The position numbers and the translations under genes were made by a program. A stretch of 5,614 nt of DNA. It comes from Methylomarinum sp964474415. GTDB taxonomy: Bacteria; Pseudomonadota; Gammaproteobacteria; Methylococcales; Methylomonadaceae. Numbering within the stretch: the stretch's first letter is position 1; every line of letters starts with the position of its first letter. The stretch covers positions 1-5,614 of the forward strand of contig CAYYSO010000143.1 in NCBI GenBank assembly GCA_964474415.1, given 5' to 3'. Positions 1-5,499 of this stretch are shown piece by piece. Below the pieces are notes generated by a model. The model was given only the letters and a program-made list of their open reading frames with translations, did not search any database and was not told where the DNA came from.

Positions 1-292
1 GCTTGTAAATATAACCATTCTCATCCGCCATCGGGTGATTGGGCGCATATTCCATTACTGGCGGGGCCTGACTTTCCACAACTCCCAACACATTAACTCG
101 ACTGGTCGCTTCATTTTTTTCTAGCGCATTTTTAAGTTCAGCCGCAAATACCGGTTGCCTGGATTTATAAACATCATCAATACTGCTGCTGACACTATTG
201 GCATTGGAGATATTACTGGCCACCAGATTAAGTCTTAATGACTGTGCATTCATGCCGCTGCCGGCAATATCAAATATTTTCATGGAAGGCAT
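1..292 (-). CDS. flgC: Flagellar basal-body proximal rod protein FlgC (N-terminal 97 residues; runs off the window)
   Basis: FlgC is a proximal-rod subunit of the flagellar basal body, exported by the flagellar type III apparatus and stacked with FlgB and FlgF in the periplasm. The visible 97 residues carry the N-terminal rod signature (VASNISNANS, residues 24-33) and the FlgC-typical stretch PNHPMADENGYIY (residues 84-96). The rest lies beyond position 1. Two in-frame ATGs compete, at 292 and 283. The one at 292 is preferred. It shares one base with the flgB stop codon, has a GAGGTGG ribosome site (299-305) six bases upstream, and gives MPSMKIFDIAGSGM, which aligns in length with the MSLxxVFxIAGSGM start of Pseudomonas FlgC as I recall it. 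The ATG at 283 would lie 15 bases from that site. The overlap implies translational coupling with flgB. Identity is very secure; the start is likely. Confidence 0.95.
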   Translation of the reverse strand, partial: MPSMKIFDIAGSGMNAQSLRLNLVASNISNANSVSSSIDDVYKSRQPVFAAELKNALEKNEATSRVNVLGVVESQAPPVMEYAPNHPMADENGYIYK

Positions 293-687
293 TATTTTCC
301 ACCTCTGATTGCGGTCATAAGCCCTGAAAAACTGCCGTTTATAAAACGCAAACTCGCCTGATATTGCAGGGCATTTTCAGCATATTTTGCTTGTTCAATT
401 TGAGATTCGACGGTATTACCATCTAAAGAGGCTTGTTGAGGATTACGATACATCATCGTTGCCCCTAACAAAGGCTGATTGGACGATAAATGCCCCGTTT
501 GAGTCGTCTCCATTCTTTGAGCAGGAAAACGGGTTTTGTCCAGAACAGCTTTAAAATCCAAATCCCGTGCTTTGTAATTGGGCGTATCTGCATTGGCCAG
601 ATTTGATGCCAATACCTCGCTACGCTTTTCCCGTAACACAAGCGCCTGAGGGTGAATACTTAATGCTTTATCAAAATTAATTGCCAT
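292..687 (-). CDS. flgB: Flagellar basal-body proximal rod protein FlgB, 131 aa
   Basis: FlgB forms the base of the proximal rod joining the MS ring/export gate to the distal rod. The protein is full length for the family (about 130-137 aa). It shows the basal-body rod signature ASNLANADTPNYKARDLDF (residues 27-45), the SLDGNTVE segment (87-94) and a C-terminal amphipathic helix typical of axial proteins. A longer reading from a GTG at 696 is possible but unlikely, because that codon lies inside the ribosome site. AAGGTGG (693-699) sits five bases before the ATG at 687, so MAINFDKALSIH is the true N-terminus. This is the first gene of the rod/hook operon, which continues through flgC and, in relatives, flgDEFGHIJKL. 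Transcription probably starts near 711 from the sigma-54 element at 721-736. Confidence 0.97.
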   Translation of the reverse strand: MAINFDKALSIHPQALVLREKRSEVLASNLANADTPNYKARDLDFKAVLDKTRFPAQRMETTQTGHLSSNQPLLGATMMYRNPQQASLDGNTVESQIEQAKYAENALQYQASLRFINGSFSGLMTAIRGGK

Positions 688-720
688 GATTGCCACCTTA
701 CTATCTTTTAAAAAATAGCA

Positions 721-736
721 AGCATTTTACATACCA
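721..736 (-). promoter_or_regulatory. Probable sigma-54 (RpoN) promoter of flgB
   Basis: On the minus strand the sequence reads TGGTAT, five bases, then ATGCT. The invariant GG and GC are separated by exactly 10 bases, as in the -24/-12 consensus TGGCAC-N5-TTGCA. The expected start point, about 12 bases past the GC, is near 711, giving a leader of about 24 nt that contains the flgB ribosome site. Sigma-54 control of flgBCDE is established in Pseudomonas (activator FleR) and Vibrio (FlrC). Use here is inferred from motif and position. Confidence 0.7.
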
Positions 737-883
737 TAGGCAATAATTTTTTAAAATATCAAGGTGTTGATATATCCTCAAATTTTAAATGGCAGATTAA
801 GGATTGCTTGTCTTCACTGAAATACGCCCTGTTGTTTGCCTTTCATAACAACATACTTTTTCCGCATACAAGTCCGATTTAAA

Positions 884-909
884 ATTGGTTACGACAGCTG
901 TTAACCAAT
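884..909. repeat. 26-bp near-perfect palindrome upstream of flgB
   Basis: The outer arms ATTGGTTA (884-891) and TAACCAAT (902-909) are exact reverse complements, and the centre ACAGCTGT (894-901) is itself a palindrome. Only a two-base CG insertion (892-893) breaks full symmetry. The element lies about 185 bp upstream of the predicted flgB start point. Read on the minus strand the hairpin is followed by TTTAAA. It could be an activator-binding site or a second weak terminator for cheVR; the sequence alone does not decide. Confidence 0.6.
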
Positions 910-920
910 AAACAACACAG

Positions 921-944
921 AAACCGGCAAAAACCAGCCGGTTT
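921..944 (-). repeat. Perfect 8-bp inverted repeat, possible terminator hairpin
   Basis: AAACCGGC (921-928) and GCCGGTTT (937-944) can form an 8-bp stem with an 8-base loop. On the minus strand the stem is followed by a T-rich but interrupted tail (TCTGTGTTGTTT), so it could act as a backup terminator for transcripts leaving cheR. On the plus strand nothing T-rich follows. The stem is certain; the function is inferred. Confidence 0.45.
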
Positions 945-1073
945 ACCCAAAATAAGCAACTTAAGACAGGGGGGGGTAAAACACACCTTTATACCGACCT
1001 GATCGTTAAGGAACGTGCATAAAAATACTTATGATGAGACAAGCTTACAAAGAGTGTTTTTTCCAGCCCCTCT

Positions 1074-1094
1074 AAAAACGTCAAGAAACTGACG
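1074..1094 (-). terminator. Probable intrinsic terminator of cheV-cheR
   Basis: On the minus strand, CGTCAG, loop TTTC, then TTGACG form a six-pair stem (one G-U pair) directly followed by TTTTTA. It begins about six bases after the cheR stop codon. Stem and T-tract are short, so termination may be partial. Position and orientation fit the end of the cheVR transcript. Confidence 0.55.
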
Positions 1095-1099
1095 CGGAA

Positions 1100-1969
1100 T
1101 TAACCTGCTTTTTTGTAATACCTTACCCCACCTCTGACGACTTCAAATTCTTTCAAGTCAATAGGCATAGATTCTGTACTACTCAAAAAAACATAGCCTC
1201 CCGGCTCAAGCACCCCGGCCATACGTCTGAGAATATCGAGCTTCACTTCATCAGAAAAATAAATCAATACATTGCGACAAAAAATAACGTCAAAGCGGCC
1301 CAACACCGAAAAAGGCTTCAATAAGTTAAATTGTTGAAACCGCACTTTGTTACATATTTCCGGTTTTAGTTTGAATCCTTCATGCGTTTTCTGAAAAAAA
1401 CGTTCTTTGACAGATGGCTCCAATCCTCTGGATAAAGCTAGTTCAGAATAAACCGCCTTTCTTGCCTCCGTTAAAACAGTTTCTGAAATATCTGTTCCTA
1501 TAATTTGAATATTTCTCCCTCTGCCCGTCGCCCTAACTGCATCCTCGGCACACATACTGATCGTATACGGCTCCTGTCCAGATGAACAAGCCGCCGACCA
1601 TATTTTAATTGATCCAGCTTTGTATTTTAAAAGTTCAGGCAACACTGTCTGTGTCAATACAGTAAATTGCATTCCGTCACGAAACCAAAAAGTTTCATTC
1701 GTGGTCATGGCATCAATCACTGCTGTTTTTACTTTCTCCGCCGAAACCATATTCGACTGCAGAGAATTTACGAGCTCTGAAAAAGAAGAAAAATCAAACT
1801 TTTTCAACAAAAAAGAAAGCCTGTTTTGCACCAAATACTGTTTATTTTCACCCAGAACGATACCACAGGACTGACTTAAAAAGTTCCCGATCGCTTTATA
1901 TTCAAGAGGCGTTATTTTGATTCTTGTGGGTGAATCTCCACTATTTATAAACATCCCGGCTGTTGTCAT
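1100..1969 (-). CDS. cheR: Chemotaxis protein methyltransferase CheR, 289 aa
   Basis: CheR transfers methyl groups from S-adenosylmethionine to glutamates of chemoreceptors in the cytoplasm, opposing CheB in adaptation. The N-terminal helical domain (about 20-85) leads into the conserved MTTNETFWFRD (88-98). The SAM-binding core follows: IWSAACSSGQEPY (123-135), GTDIS (158-162) and FCRNVLIYF (230-238), with PGGY (256-259) near the end. The beta-subdomain loop is short: FFQKTHEG (191-198) is three residues shorter than the Salmonella equivalent as I recall it, a feature reported for CheRs that do not bind the receptor C-terminal pentapeptide. The start is uncertain. Neither the ATG at 1969 nor the one at 1954 has a good ribosome site, and the domain begins only near residue 20, so the protein may be slightly shorter. 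It lies 46 bp after cheV and is probably co-transcribed from the cheV promoter. Confidence 0.95.
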   Translation of the reverse strand: MTTAGMFINSGDSPTRIKITPLEYKAIGNFLSQSCGIVLGENKQYLVQNRLSFLLKKFDFSSFSELVNSLQSNMVSAEKVKTAVIDAMTTNETFWFRDGMQFTVLTQTVLPELLKYKAGSIKIWSAACSSGQEPYTISMCAEDAVRATGRGRNIQIIGTDISETVLTEARKAVYSELALSRGLEPSVKERFFQKTHEGFKLKPEICNKVRFQQFNLLKPFSVLGRFDVIFCRNVLIYFSDEVKLDILRRMAGVLEPGGYVFLSSTESMPIDLKEFEVVRGGVRYYKKAG

Positions 1970-2015
1970 CGAATATTAAGTGTACGAAATGTTAATGCGC
2001 CCTGTTTAGAAAAAA

Positions 2016-2951
2016 TTATTCTGCACATTGTTCATGATAGCGTTTTAATTGGTTTTGTATCGTTTTAATCAACTCATCCGGTTCAAATTTTGCCAAAAAC
2101 TCATTAGCGCCAACTTTCTGTACCATAGAGCTATTAAACACACCACTTAAGGAGGTATGTAATACTAAATAAACATCTTTTATCTGCGGATCATTTTTGA
2201 TTTTTGTCGCCAGGGTATAACCATCCATTCGCGGCATTTCAACATCAGAAATAATCATGCTGTAATAATCAGCAATATTAGTTCCATTTTGAACCAACTC
2301 AGTTAAATGCTCCCACGCCTCCAGGCCATCTTTAAACACTGCTGTTTTGATTTGAACCTGTTCACAAACTTTTTTGACCTGATTTCTGGCCACCAGAGAA
2401 TCATCGACGATCATAATAAGATCATCTTTTTCAGCCACATTGTCATCAACCAATTCTTCTGCAGCACTTTCTCTCCCCCCCATCACCTCCTTCATAACCT
2501 TTTCCACATCAATCACTTCGATCAACTCATTTTCGAATTCGGTCACAGCAGTCAAATAACCGTCCTTGCCTGCGCCACTTGGCGGCGCTTTAACAGCATC
2601 CCACCCAATGTTGATAATTCTATCAACAGAATTAACCATAAACCCCTGAATACCGCGATTATACTCGGTGACAATAACATAAGACCCGGAACCTCTGCTT
2701 AACGCCGGCAATCCAATCGACATAGCCAAATCAAGCACCGGAATGGTTTTGCCGCGCAAATGAGCGACACCACATATTTTAGAATGAGCATTGGGTATTT
2801 GAGTTAATGGCGGACACTGAATGACCTCCTGAACCTTAAACACATTAATTCCAAAACGCTGATGGCCACTTAATTTAAACAGCAATAATTCAAACCTATT
2901 ATGACCAGCCAATTTAGTTCGCTGATCAACACCTTCCAAAACTCCAGCCAT
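2016..2951 (-). CDS. cheV: Chemotaxis coupling protein CheV (CheW-receiver fusion), 311 aa
   Basis: CheV couples chemoreceptors to the kinase CheA like CheW, and its receiver domain can be phosphorylated, probably serving adaptation or as a phosphate sink. A CheW-like domain (about 17-155) is joined to a receiver domain (about 178-303). The receiver has the acidic pair D183/D184, phospho-acceptor D236 in ISDVEMPRMDG, T266 and K288, so it should be active. A start at 2969 would add MIKRLS, but the ATG at 2951 is preferred. AAGAGGT (2957-2963) lies five bases upstream, and MAGVLEGVDQRTKLAGHNR matches the known N-terminus of Pseudomonas-type CheV. The upstream ATG has no ribosome site. It is the first gene of a cheV-cheR unit, driven by the sigma-28 element at 2986-3012 with a leader of about 27 nt. 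Confidence 0.96.
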   Translation of the reverse strand: MAGVLEGVDQRTKLAGHNRFELLLFKLSGHQRFGINVFKVQEVIQCPPLTQIPNAHSKICGVAHLRGKTIPVLDLAMSIGLPALSRGSGSYVIVTEYNRGIQGFMVNSVDRIINIGWDAVKAPPSGAGKDGYLTAVTEFENELIEVIDVEKVMKEVMGGRESAAEELVDDNVAEKDDLIMIVDDSLVARNQVKKVCEQVQIKTAVFKDGLEAWEHLTELVQNGTNIADYYSMIISDVEMPRMDGYTLATKIKNDPQIKDVYLVLHTSLSGVFNSSMVQKVGANEFLAKFEPDELIKTIQNQLKRYHEQCAE

Positions 2952-2985
2952 ACTTAACCTCTTAATCATGTTGCTTTCTTAAAGT

Positions 2986-3012
2986 ATAACGACTTTTACT
3001 GGTTTTACTTTA
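2986..3012 (-). promoter_or_regulatory. Probable sigma-28 (FliA) promoter of cheV-cheR
   Basis: On the minus strand TAAAGTAA (3005-3012) and GTCGTTAT (2986-2993) are separated by exactly 11 bases. The FliA consensus is TAAAGTTT-N11-GCCGATAA, so six of eight and five of eight positions match with ideal spacing. Transcription would begin near 2979, just before the cheV ribosome site. cheVR belongs to the FliA-dependent late class in Pseudomonas aeruginosa, which supports the call. Confidence 0.7.
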
Positions 3013-3020
3013 GAAATTTA

Positions 3021-3036
3021 TGGCCTGCTTCATGCA
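3021..3036 (+). promoter_or_regulatory. Probable sigma-54 (RpoN) promoter of flgA
   Basis: TGGCCT, five bases (GCTTC), then ATGCA give GG and GC separated by exactly 10 bases, as in the -24/-12 consensus. The predicted start near 3047 leaves a leader of about 25 nt before flgA. The element shares ATGG..TG....ATGC with the putative flgB promoter in this window. flgA is a sigma-54/FleQ-class gene in Pseudomonas aeruginosa. Use here is inferred. Confidence 0.65.
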
Positions 3037-3071
3037 TATTAAATTAAAAGACTTAATTTTGACGCATAAAA

Positions 3072-3767
3072 ATGAAACATTTACTTTATCAAACATTAGT
3101 TATTTTACTACTGGTCCATTTACAAAACAGTAAGGCAGCACAATTCCAAACAATTCCATCCATACAAGCAGCCATAAGCCGCTATATTGTAAAAAAGTTT
3201 AAAGAATCAAACGAATATGACTATACCCTCTACAAATTGGACCAACGCTTGAAATTACCGCTATGCCCAAATCCTTTGCAGATTTTCACCCAAACAGGTT
3301 CATTAAAAGCGGGTCGCAACTCCATCGGTGTGCGCTGTATATCCAAAAAAAAATGGACCATTTTTACTGGTGCACAAATCAGATCTTATCGAAAAGTTCT
3401 TGTATTAACTCGCCCCATACGCCGGGGTGAAATTATTACCGAAAATCAACTTGCCTATGAAAAGAGAGATGTAAGCAATCTTCATCGAGGCTATATTCTT
3501 AATTCTAAAAAAATTATCAACAAACAGGCAAAACGCCACCTTTCTGCGGGAATAGTGATAACAGGTGACAATTTCGCTGAGCCCCAATTAATAAAAAGAG
3601 GAGAAAATGTCAATATCCAGGCAAAATCTCCCTATTTTCATATTAGTATGGCAGGAATTGCCATGATGGACGGCAGAAAAGGCCAACACATCCGGGTAAA
3701 AAACATTAAATCTAAACGTATTATCCAGGCAACCGTTGAAAAACCTGGGCAGGTTTCGGTTTATTGA
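3072..3767 (+). CDS. flgA: Flagellar P-ring assembly chaperone FlgA, 231 aa
   Basis: FlgA is a periplasmic chaperone needed for FlgI to polymerise into the P ring around the rod. Residues 1-22 are a Sec signal peptide: a hydrophobic core LLYQTLVILLLVHL, then NSKAA, with cleavage likely after A22 or A23. The C-terminal half holds the SAF-like domain with RPIRRGEIITENQLAYEKRDVSNLHRGYI (about 114-142), followed by the beta-rich FlgA fold including KRGENVNI (175-182) and the end segment GQHIRVKNIKSKRIIQATVEKPGQV. Length is normal for the family. No convincing ribosome site precedes the ATG at 3072, but no other start fits the signal peptide. It is transcribed divergently from cheV, and flgM follows after 79 bp with its own promoter. 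Confidence 0.93.
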   Translation: MKHLLYQTLVILLLVHLQNSKAAQFQTIPSIQAAISRYIVKKFKESNEYDYTLYKLDQRLKLPLCPNPLQIFTQTGSLKAGRNSIGVRCISKKKWTIFTGAQIRSYRKVLVLTRPIRRGEIITENQLAYEKRDVSNLHRGYILNSKKIINKQAKRHLSAGIVITGDNFAEPQLIKRGENVNIQAKSPYFHISMAGIAMMDGRKGQHIRVKNIKSKRIIQATVEKPGQVSVY

Positions 3768-3786
3768 TGTTTTTTGCCCACTTAAC

Positions 3787-3813
3787 TAAAGTTATTGATT
3801 AAAATGCCGCTAA
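3787..3813 (+). promoter_or_regulatory. Probable sigma-28 (FliA) promoter of flgM-flgN-flgZ
   Basis: TAAAGTTA (3787-3794), an 11-base spacer and GCCGCTAA (3806-3813) differ from the FliA consensus TAAAGTTT-N11-GCCGATAA at only one base in each half. The expected start near 3820 leaves a leader of about 27 nt with an AGGA ribosome site (3835-3838) before flgM. FliA control of flgMN is well established in other bacteria and makes FlgM a feedback inhibitor of its own sigma factor. Confidence 0.88.
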
Positions 3814-3846
3814 CAGTATCAGATAAATATATACAGGAATTTCGAC

Positions 3847-4149
3847 ATGGCTATTAACTCAATAACAGATAAGACTGGTATATCTTTAAGCATAACACCT
3901 AGCGCCAAAAAAGACATATCCAGCAAAAACCAATCCATTTACACCGATAACGCACAAGATAAAATTGATATCACCGCAGTCACCCAAAAAATCAAAAATG
4001 CGCTTAAATCGGCACCATCAACCCCGGTGATCAATGAAGATAAAATTATTGCTGTCAAAGAGGCTCTGAGAGAAGGGAATTATCAAATTAATGCCGACAG
4101 CATTGCTGAAAAAATACTCCAAATTGATCGTCATTTTGACAGTACCTAA
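3847..4149 (+). CDS. flgM: Anti-sigma-28 factor FlgM, 100 aa
   Basis: FlgM binds and inhibits the flagellar sigma factor FliA in the cytoplasm. Once the hook-basal body is complete it is secreted through the flagellum, releasing late gene expression. The N-terminal 35 residues are polar and probably disordered, as expected for the export signal. The conserved sigma-binding half begins at DKIDIT (38-43) and includes helices around VTQKIKNALKS (45-55), VINEDKIIAVKEALREGNYQI (61-81) and DSIAEKILQID (84-94). Length is normal. A ribosome site AGGA (3835-3838) lies eight bases before the ATG. The stop is followed after two bases by flgN, indicating an operon. Confidence 0.95.
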   Translation: MAINSITDKTGISLSITPSAKKDISSKNQSIYTDNAQDKIDITAVTQKIKNALKSAPSTPVINEDKIIAVKEALREGNYQINADSIAEKILQIDRHFDST

Positions 4150-4151
4150 TC

Positions 4152-4646
4152 ATGATAGAAAAAACCTACCCAATCACCGAACAGCTATTAAGTAAAGTCT
4201 TAATATTAAGCCATAAATTACTTAGAATTCTATCTCAAGAGGAGGGAAACTTGAAAAGCAAGGCCGCGCCTGAATCTCTTTCAGACATTGCCAATAATAA
4301 AAAAGAAATCGTTTCCCAGCTGGAACAATTTTCAAAACAACTATCCCATCTTCTGGCAACAGAAAATCTGTCATTAAACCAGGAAGGTATTAAAGAATAC
4401 TTCCAAAAAGCCCGGACTTCAGGTTTTCAAATAACAAATACCTTCGCACAATGGCAACAAATCACGGCTATTACTGAGAAATGTCGCTATCTCAACGAGC
4501 AAAATGGCGCCAGTATTGGCTTACTGATTCGTCATAATCAGCGCTCGTTACAAATTCTACGCGGCAAATCACAGCTTTCAGCCACTTACGGTCCGGATGG
4601 CTCAACAACAACAGAACAGTTTTCCCATTCCCTGGTTTCAGTGTAG
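4152..4646 (+). CDS. flgN: Flagellar export chaperone FlgN, 164 aa
   Basis: FlgN is a cytoplasmic chaperone that escorts the hook-filament junction proteins FlgK and FlgL to the flagellar export apparatus. The protein is predicted to be mainly alpha-helical. It carries the family's C-terminal signature CRYLNEQNGASIGLLIRHNQRSLQILRG (about 111-138) followed by TYGPDG (145-150). Length is normal, with a central polar insertion (about 32-50) of low conservation. It starts two bases after flgM and has no strong ribosome site of its own, which suggests translation coupled to flgM. The start at 4152 is the only ATG near the expected N-terminus. Confidence 0.9.
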   Translation: MIEKTYPITEQLLSKVLILSHKLLRILSQEEGNLKSKAAPESLSDIANNKKEIVSQLEQFSKQLSHLLATENLSLNQEGIKEYFQKARTSGFQITNTFAQWQQITAITEKCRYLNEQNGASIGLLIRHNQRSLQILRGKSQLSATYGPDGSTTTEQFSHSLVSV

Positions 4647-4678
4647 ACTGCAATCTATTTGAATAACGGATTACTTAC

Positions 4679-5467
4679 ATGTTCAGGGTGTTAAAAAAAT
4701 TTTTTATTGTGGACTCCCAAAAAACAGGCCTGAGTACTAAAGAAGAATTTGAATCCAATCTTCGCTCCAACCCCAATTTTTTAACGGCTCCTCATAAAAT
4801 TACAAAACTGCTTCAGGATATAGAAAAAGCCTCACCTTTATGTACGATTGTGATTGATGATTCAAAAGAGGAATTCAGTTCATCCATTCTCAATATTCAA
4901 ACAGCCAAAAAATTAATTCTCCTGGATGAATTGACTCCTCAGCACGGCAATAAACTGGTACGTGAAAAAAAAACAATAAAACTATCGACTTATTTTAACG
5001 GCATACACTTGGCCTTTAAACTCAATAAAATACAATTTGGATCTGCACAAGGCATTGTTTACTACAAAGCGGATTTTCCAGAACGTATTTATTATCCACA
5101 ACGAAGAAAATCTCACCGCATAGAAATAAAATCACTCCGTATCCCTTTCTCCGGCATTGCTAACAAAAACGATGCATCAATTGGCGGTCACGTATTTGAT
5201 TTGTCTCGAGGCGGCATAGGCATCAAACTGTCAGACAGCCGAGTGCGCCTACAACGTGGAGACATCCTCAAAAACTGCCGTTTTACACTGGATGACTATT
5301 GTATGGAATTTGATTTAATAGTCCGTTTTGCAAAAAGAATCGGCTCGACAGATCCACAAACAATCATTGGCGGTTATTTTGAAAATACCCCACCCAAAAG
5401 TCTGAATAAACTATCTTATTTCATCACCGCTCTGGAACGAGAAGAGATTAGAAAACAAAAGACATAG
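4679..5467 (+). CDS. flgZ: YcgR/FlgZ-type PilZ protein, c-di-GMP-responsive flagellar brake, 262 aa
   Basis: Proteins of this family bind cyclic di-GMP and then act on the flagellar motor, reducing swimming. The N-terminal YcgR-type domain (about 40-135) includes SSSILNIQTAKKLILLDELTPQHGN (67-91). The PilZ domain (about 140-255) begins with the RxxxR motif (R143-K-S-H-R147), followed by DLSRGGIG (174-181), the D/NxSxxG motif. Both c-di-GMP-binding motifs are intact. The flgM-flgN-pilZ order is that of Pseudomonas, where the third gene is called flgZ. It lies 32 bp after flgN with only a weak ribosome site (CGGA, about ten bases upstream), and is probably read from the sigma-28 promoter of flgM. 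The name flgZ rests on context and architecture; ycgR is the enteric equivalent. Confidence 0.9.
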   Translation: MFRVLKKFFIVDSQKTGLSTKEEFESNLRSNPNFLTAPHKITKLLQDIEKASPLCTIVIDDSKEEFSSSILNIQTAKKLILLDELTPQHGNKLVREKKTIKLSTYFNGIHLAFKLNKIQFGSAQGIVYYKADFPERIYYPQRRKSHRIEIKSLRIPFSGIANKNDASIGGHVFDLSRGGIGIKLSDSRVRLQRGDILKNCRFTLDDYCMEFDLIVRFAKRIGSTDPQTIIGGYFENTPPKSLNKLSYFITALEREEIRKQKT

Positions 5468-5474
5468 ATAAATA

Positions 5475-5494
5475 AGCTTATGTTAGAATAAGCT
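5475..5494. repeat. 7-bp inverted repeat between flgZ and tRNA-Arg
   Basis: AGCTTAT (5475-5481) and ATAAGCT (5488-5494) are exact reverse complements around a six-base loop. The 8-mer AATAAGCT also occurs twice as a direct repeat (5471-5478 and 5487-5494). It starts eight bases after the flgZ stop and ends five bases before the tRNA. No T-tract follows, so it is a poor intrinsic terminator. TAGAAT (5484-5489) inside it resembles a sigma-70 -10 box at a suitable distance for the tRNA, but no clear -35 box is seen. Confidence 0.4.
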
Positions 5495-5499
5495 CACCA

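Larger units (their letters stand above)
697..1099. other. Gene-free cheR-flgB intergenic region (about 400 bp)
   Basis: No credible coding frame lies here; the few ATG-started frames are 10-14 codons and lack ribosome sites. From the flgB side the region holds the sigma-54 element (721-736), an unremarkable AT-rich stretch (737-880), a near-palindrome (884-909), a perfect 8-bp inverted repeat (921-944), a run of eight G (969-976), and a hairpin plus T-tract just past the cheR stop (1074-1094). It therefore looks like the terminator of the cheVR unit followed by the upstream control region of the flgB operon. Confidence 0.7.

Noticed and set aside
688..696. GTG start giving FlgB three extra residues
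   Set aside because: The GTG lies within the AAGGTGG ribosome site of the ATG at 687, and the shorter N-terminus matches the family.
825..843. GGCAAACAACAGGGC on the minus strand as a second sigma-54 element for flgB
   Set aside because: The GG and GC are separated by 11 bases instead of 10, and the site would give a leader of over 100 nt.
1031..1075. Tiny plus-strand frame (14 codons) in the cheR-flgB gap
   Set aside because: It has no ribosome site, no recognisable peptide character, and overlaps the probable cheR terminator.
1620..1874. Open frame of 84 codons on the plus strand inside cheR
   Set aside because: It is wholly antisense to the conserved CheR SAM-binding and N-terminal regions, and its translation resembles no protein I recognise.
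2307..2702. Open frame of 131 codons on the plus strand inside cheV
   Set aside because: It is antisense to the CheW/receiver domains of CheV, with a histidine- and phenylalanine-rich translation typical of a shadow frame.
3405..3587. Open frame of 60 codons on the minus strand inside flgA
   Set aside because: It is antisense to the conserved SAF-like region of FlgA and has no ribosome site or independent context.
3741..3775. Hairpin AAACCT-GGGC-AGGTTT near the flgA stop followed later by a T6 run
   Set aside because: The stem is inside the flgA coding region and the T-run (3770-3775) starts 13 bases after it, too far for a standard intrinsic terminator. Weak attenuation before flgM cannot be excluded.
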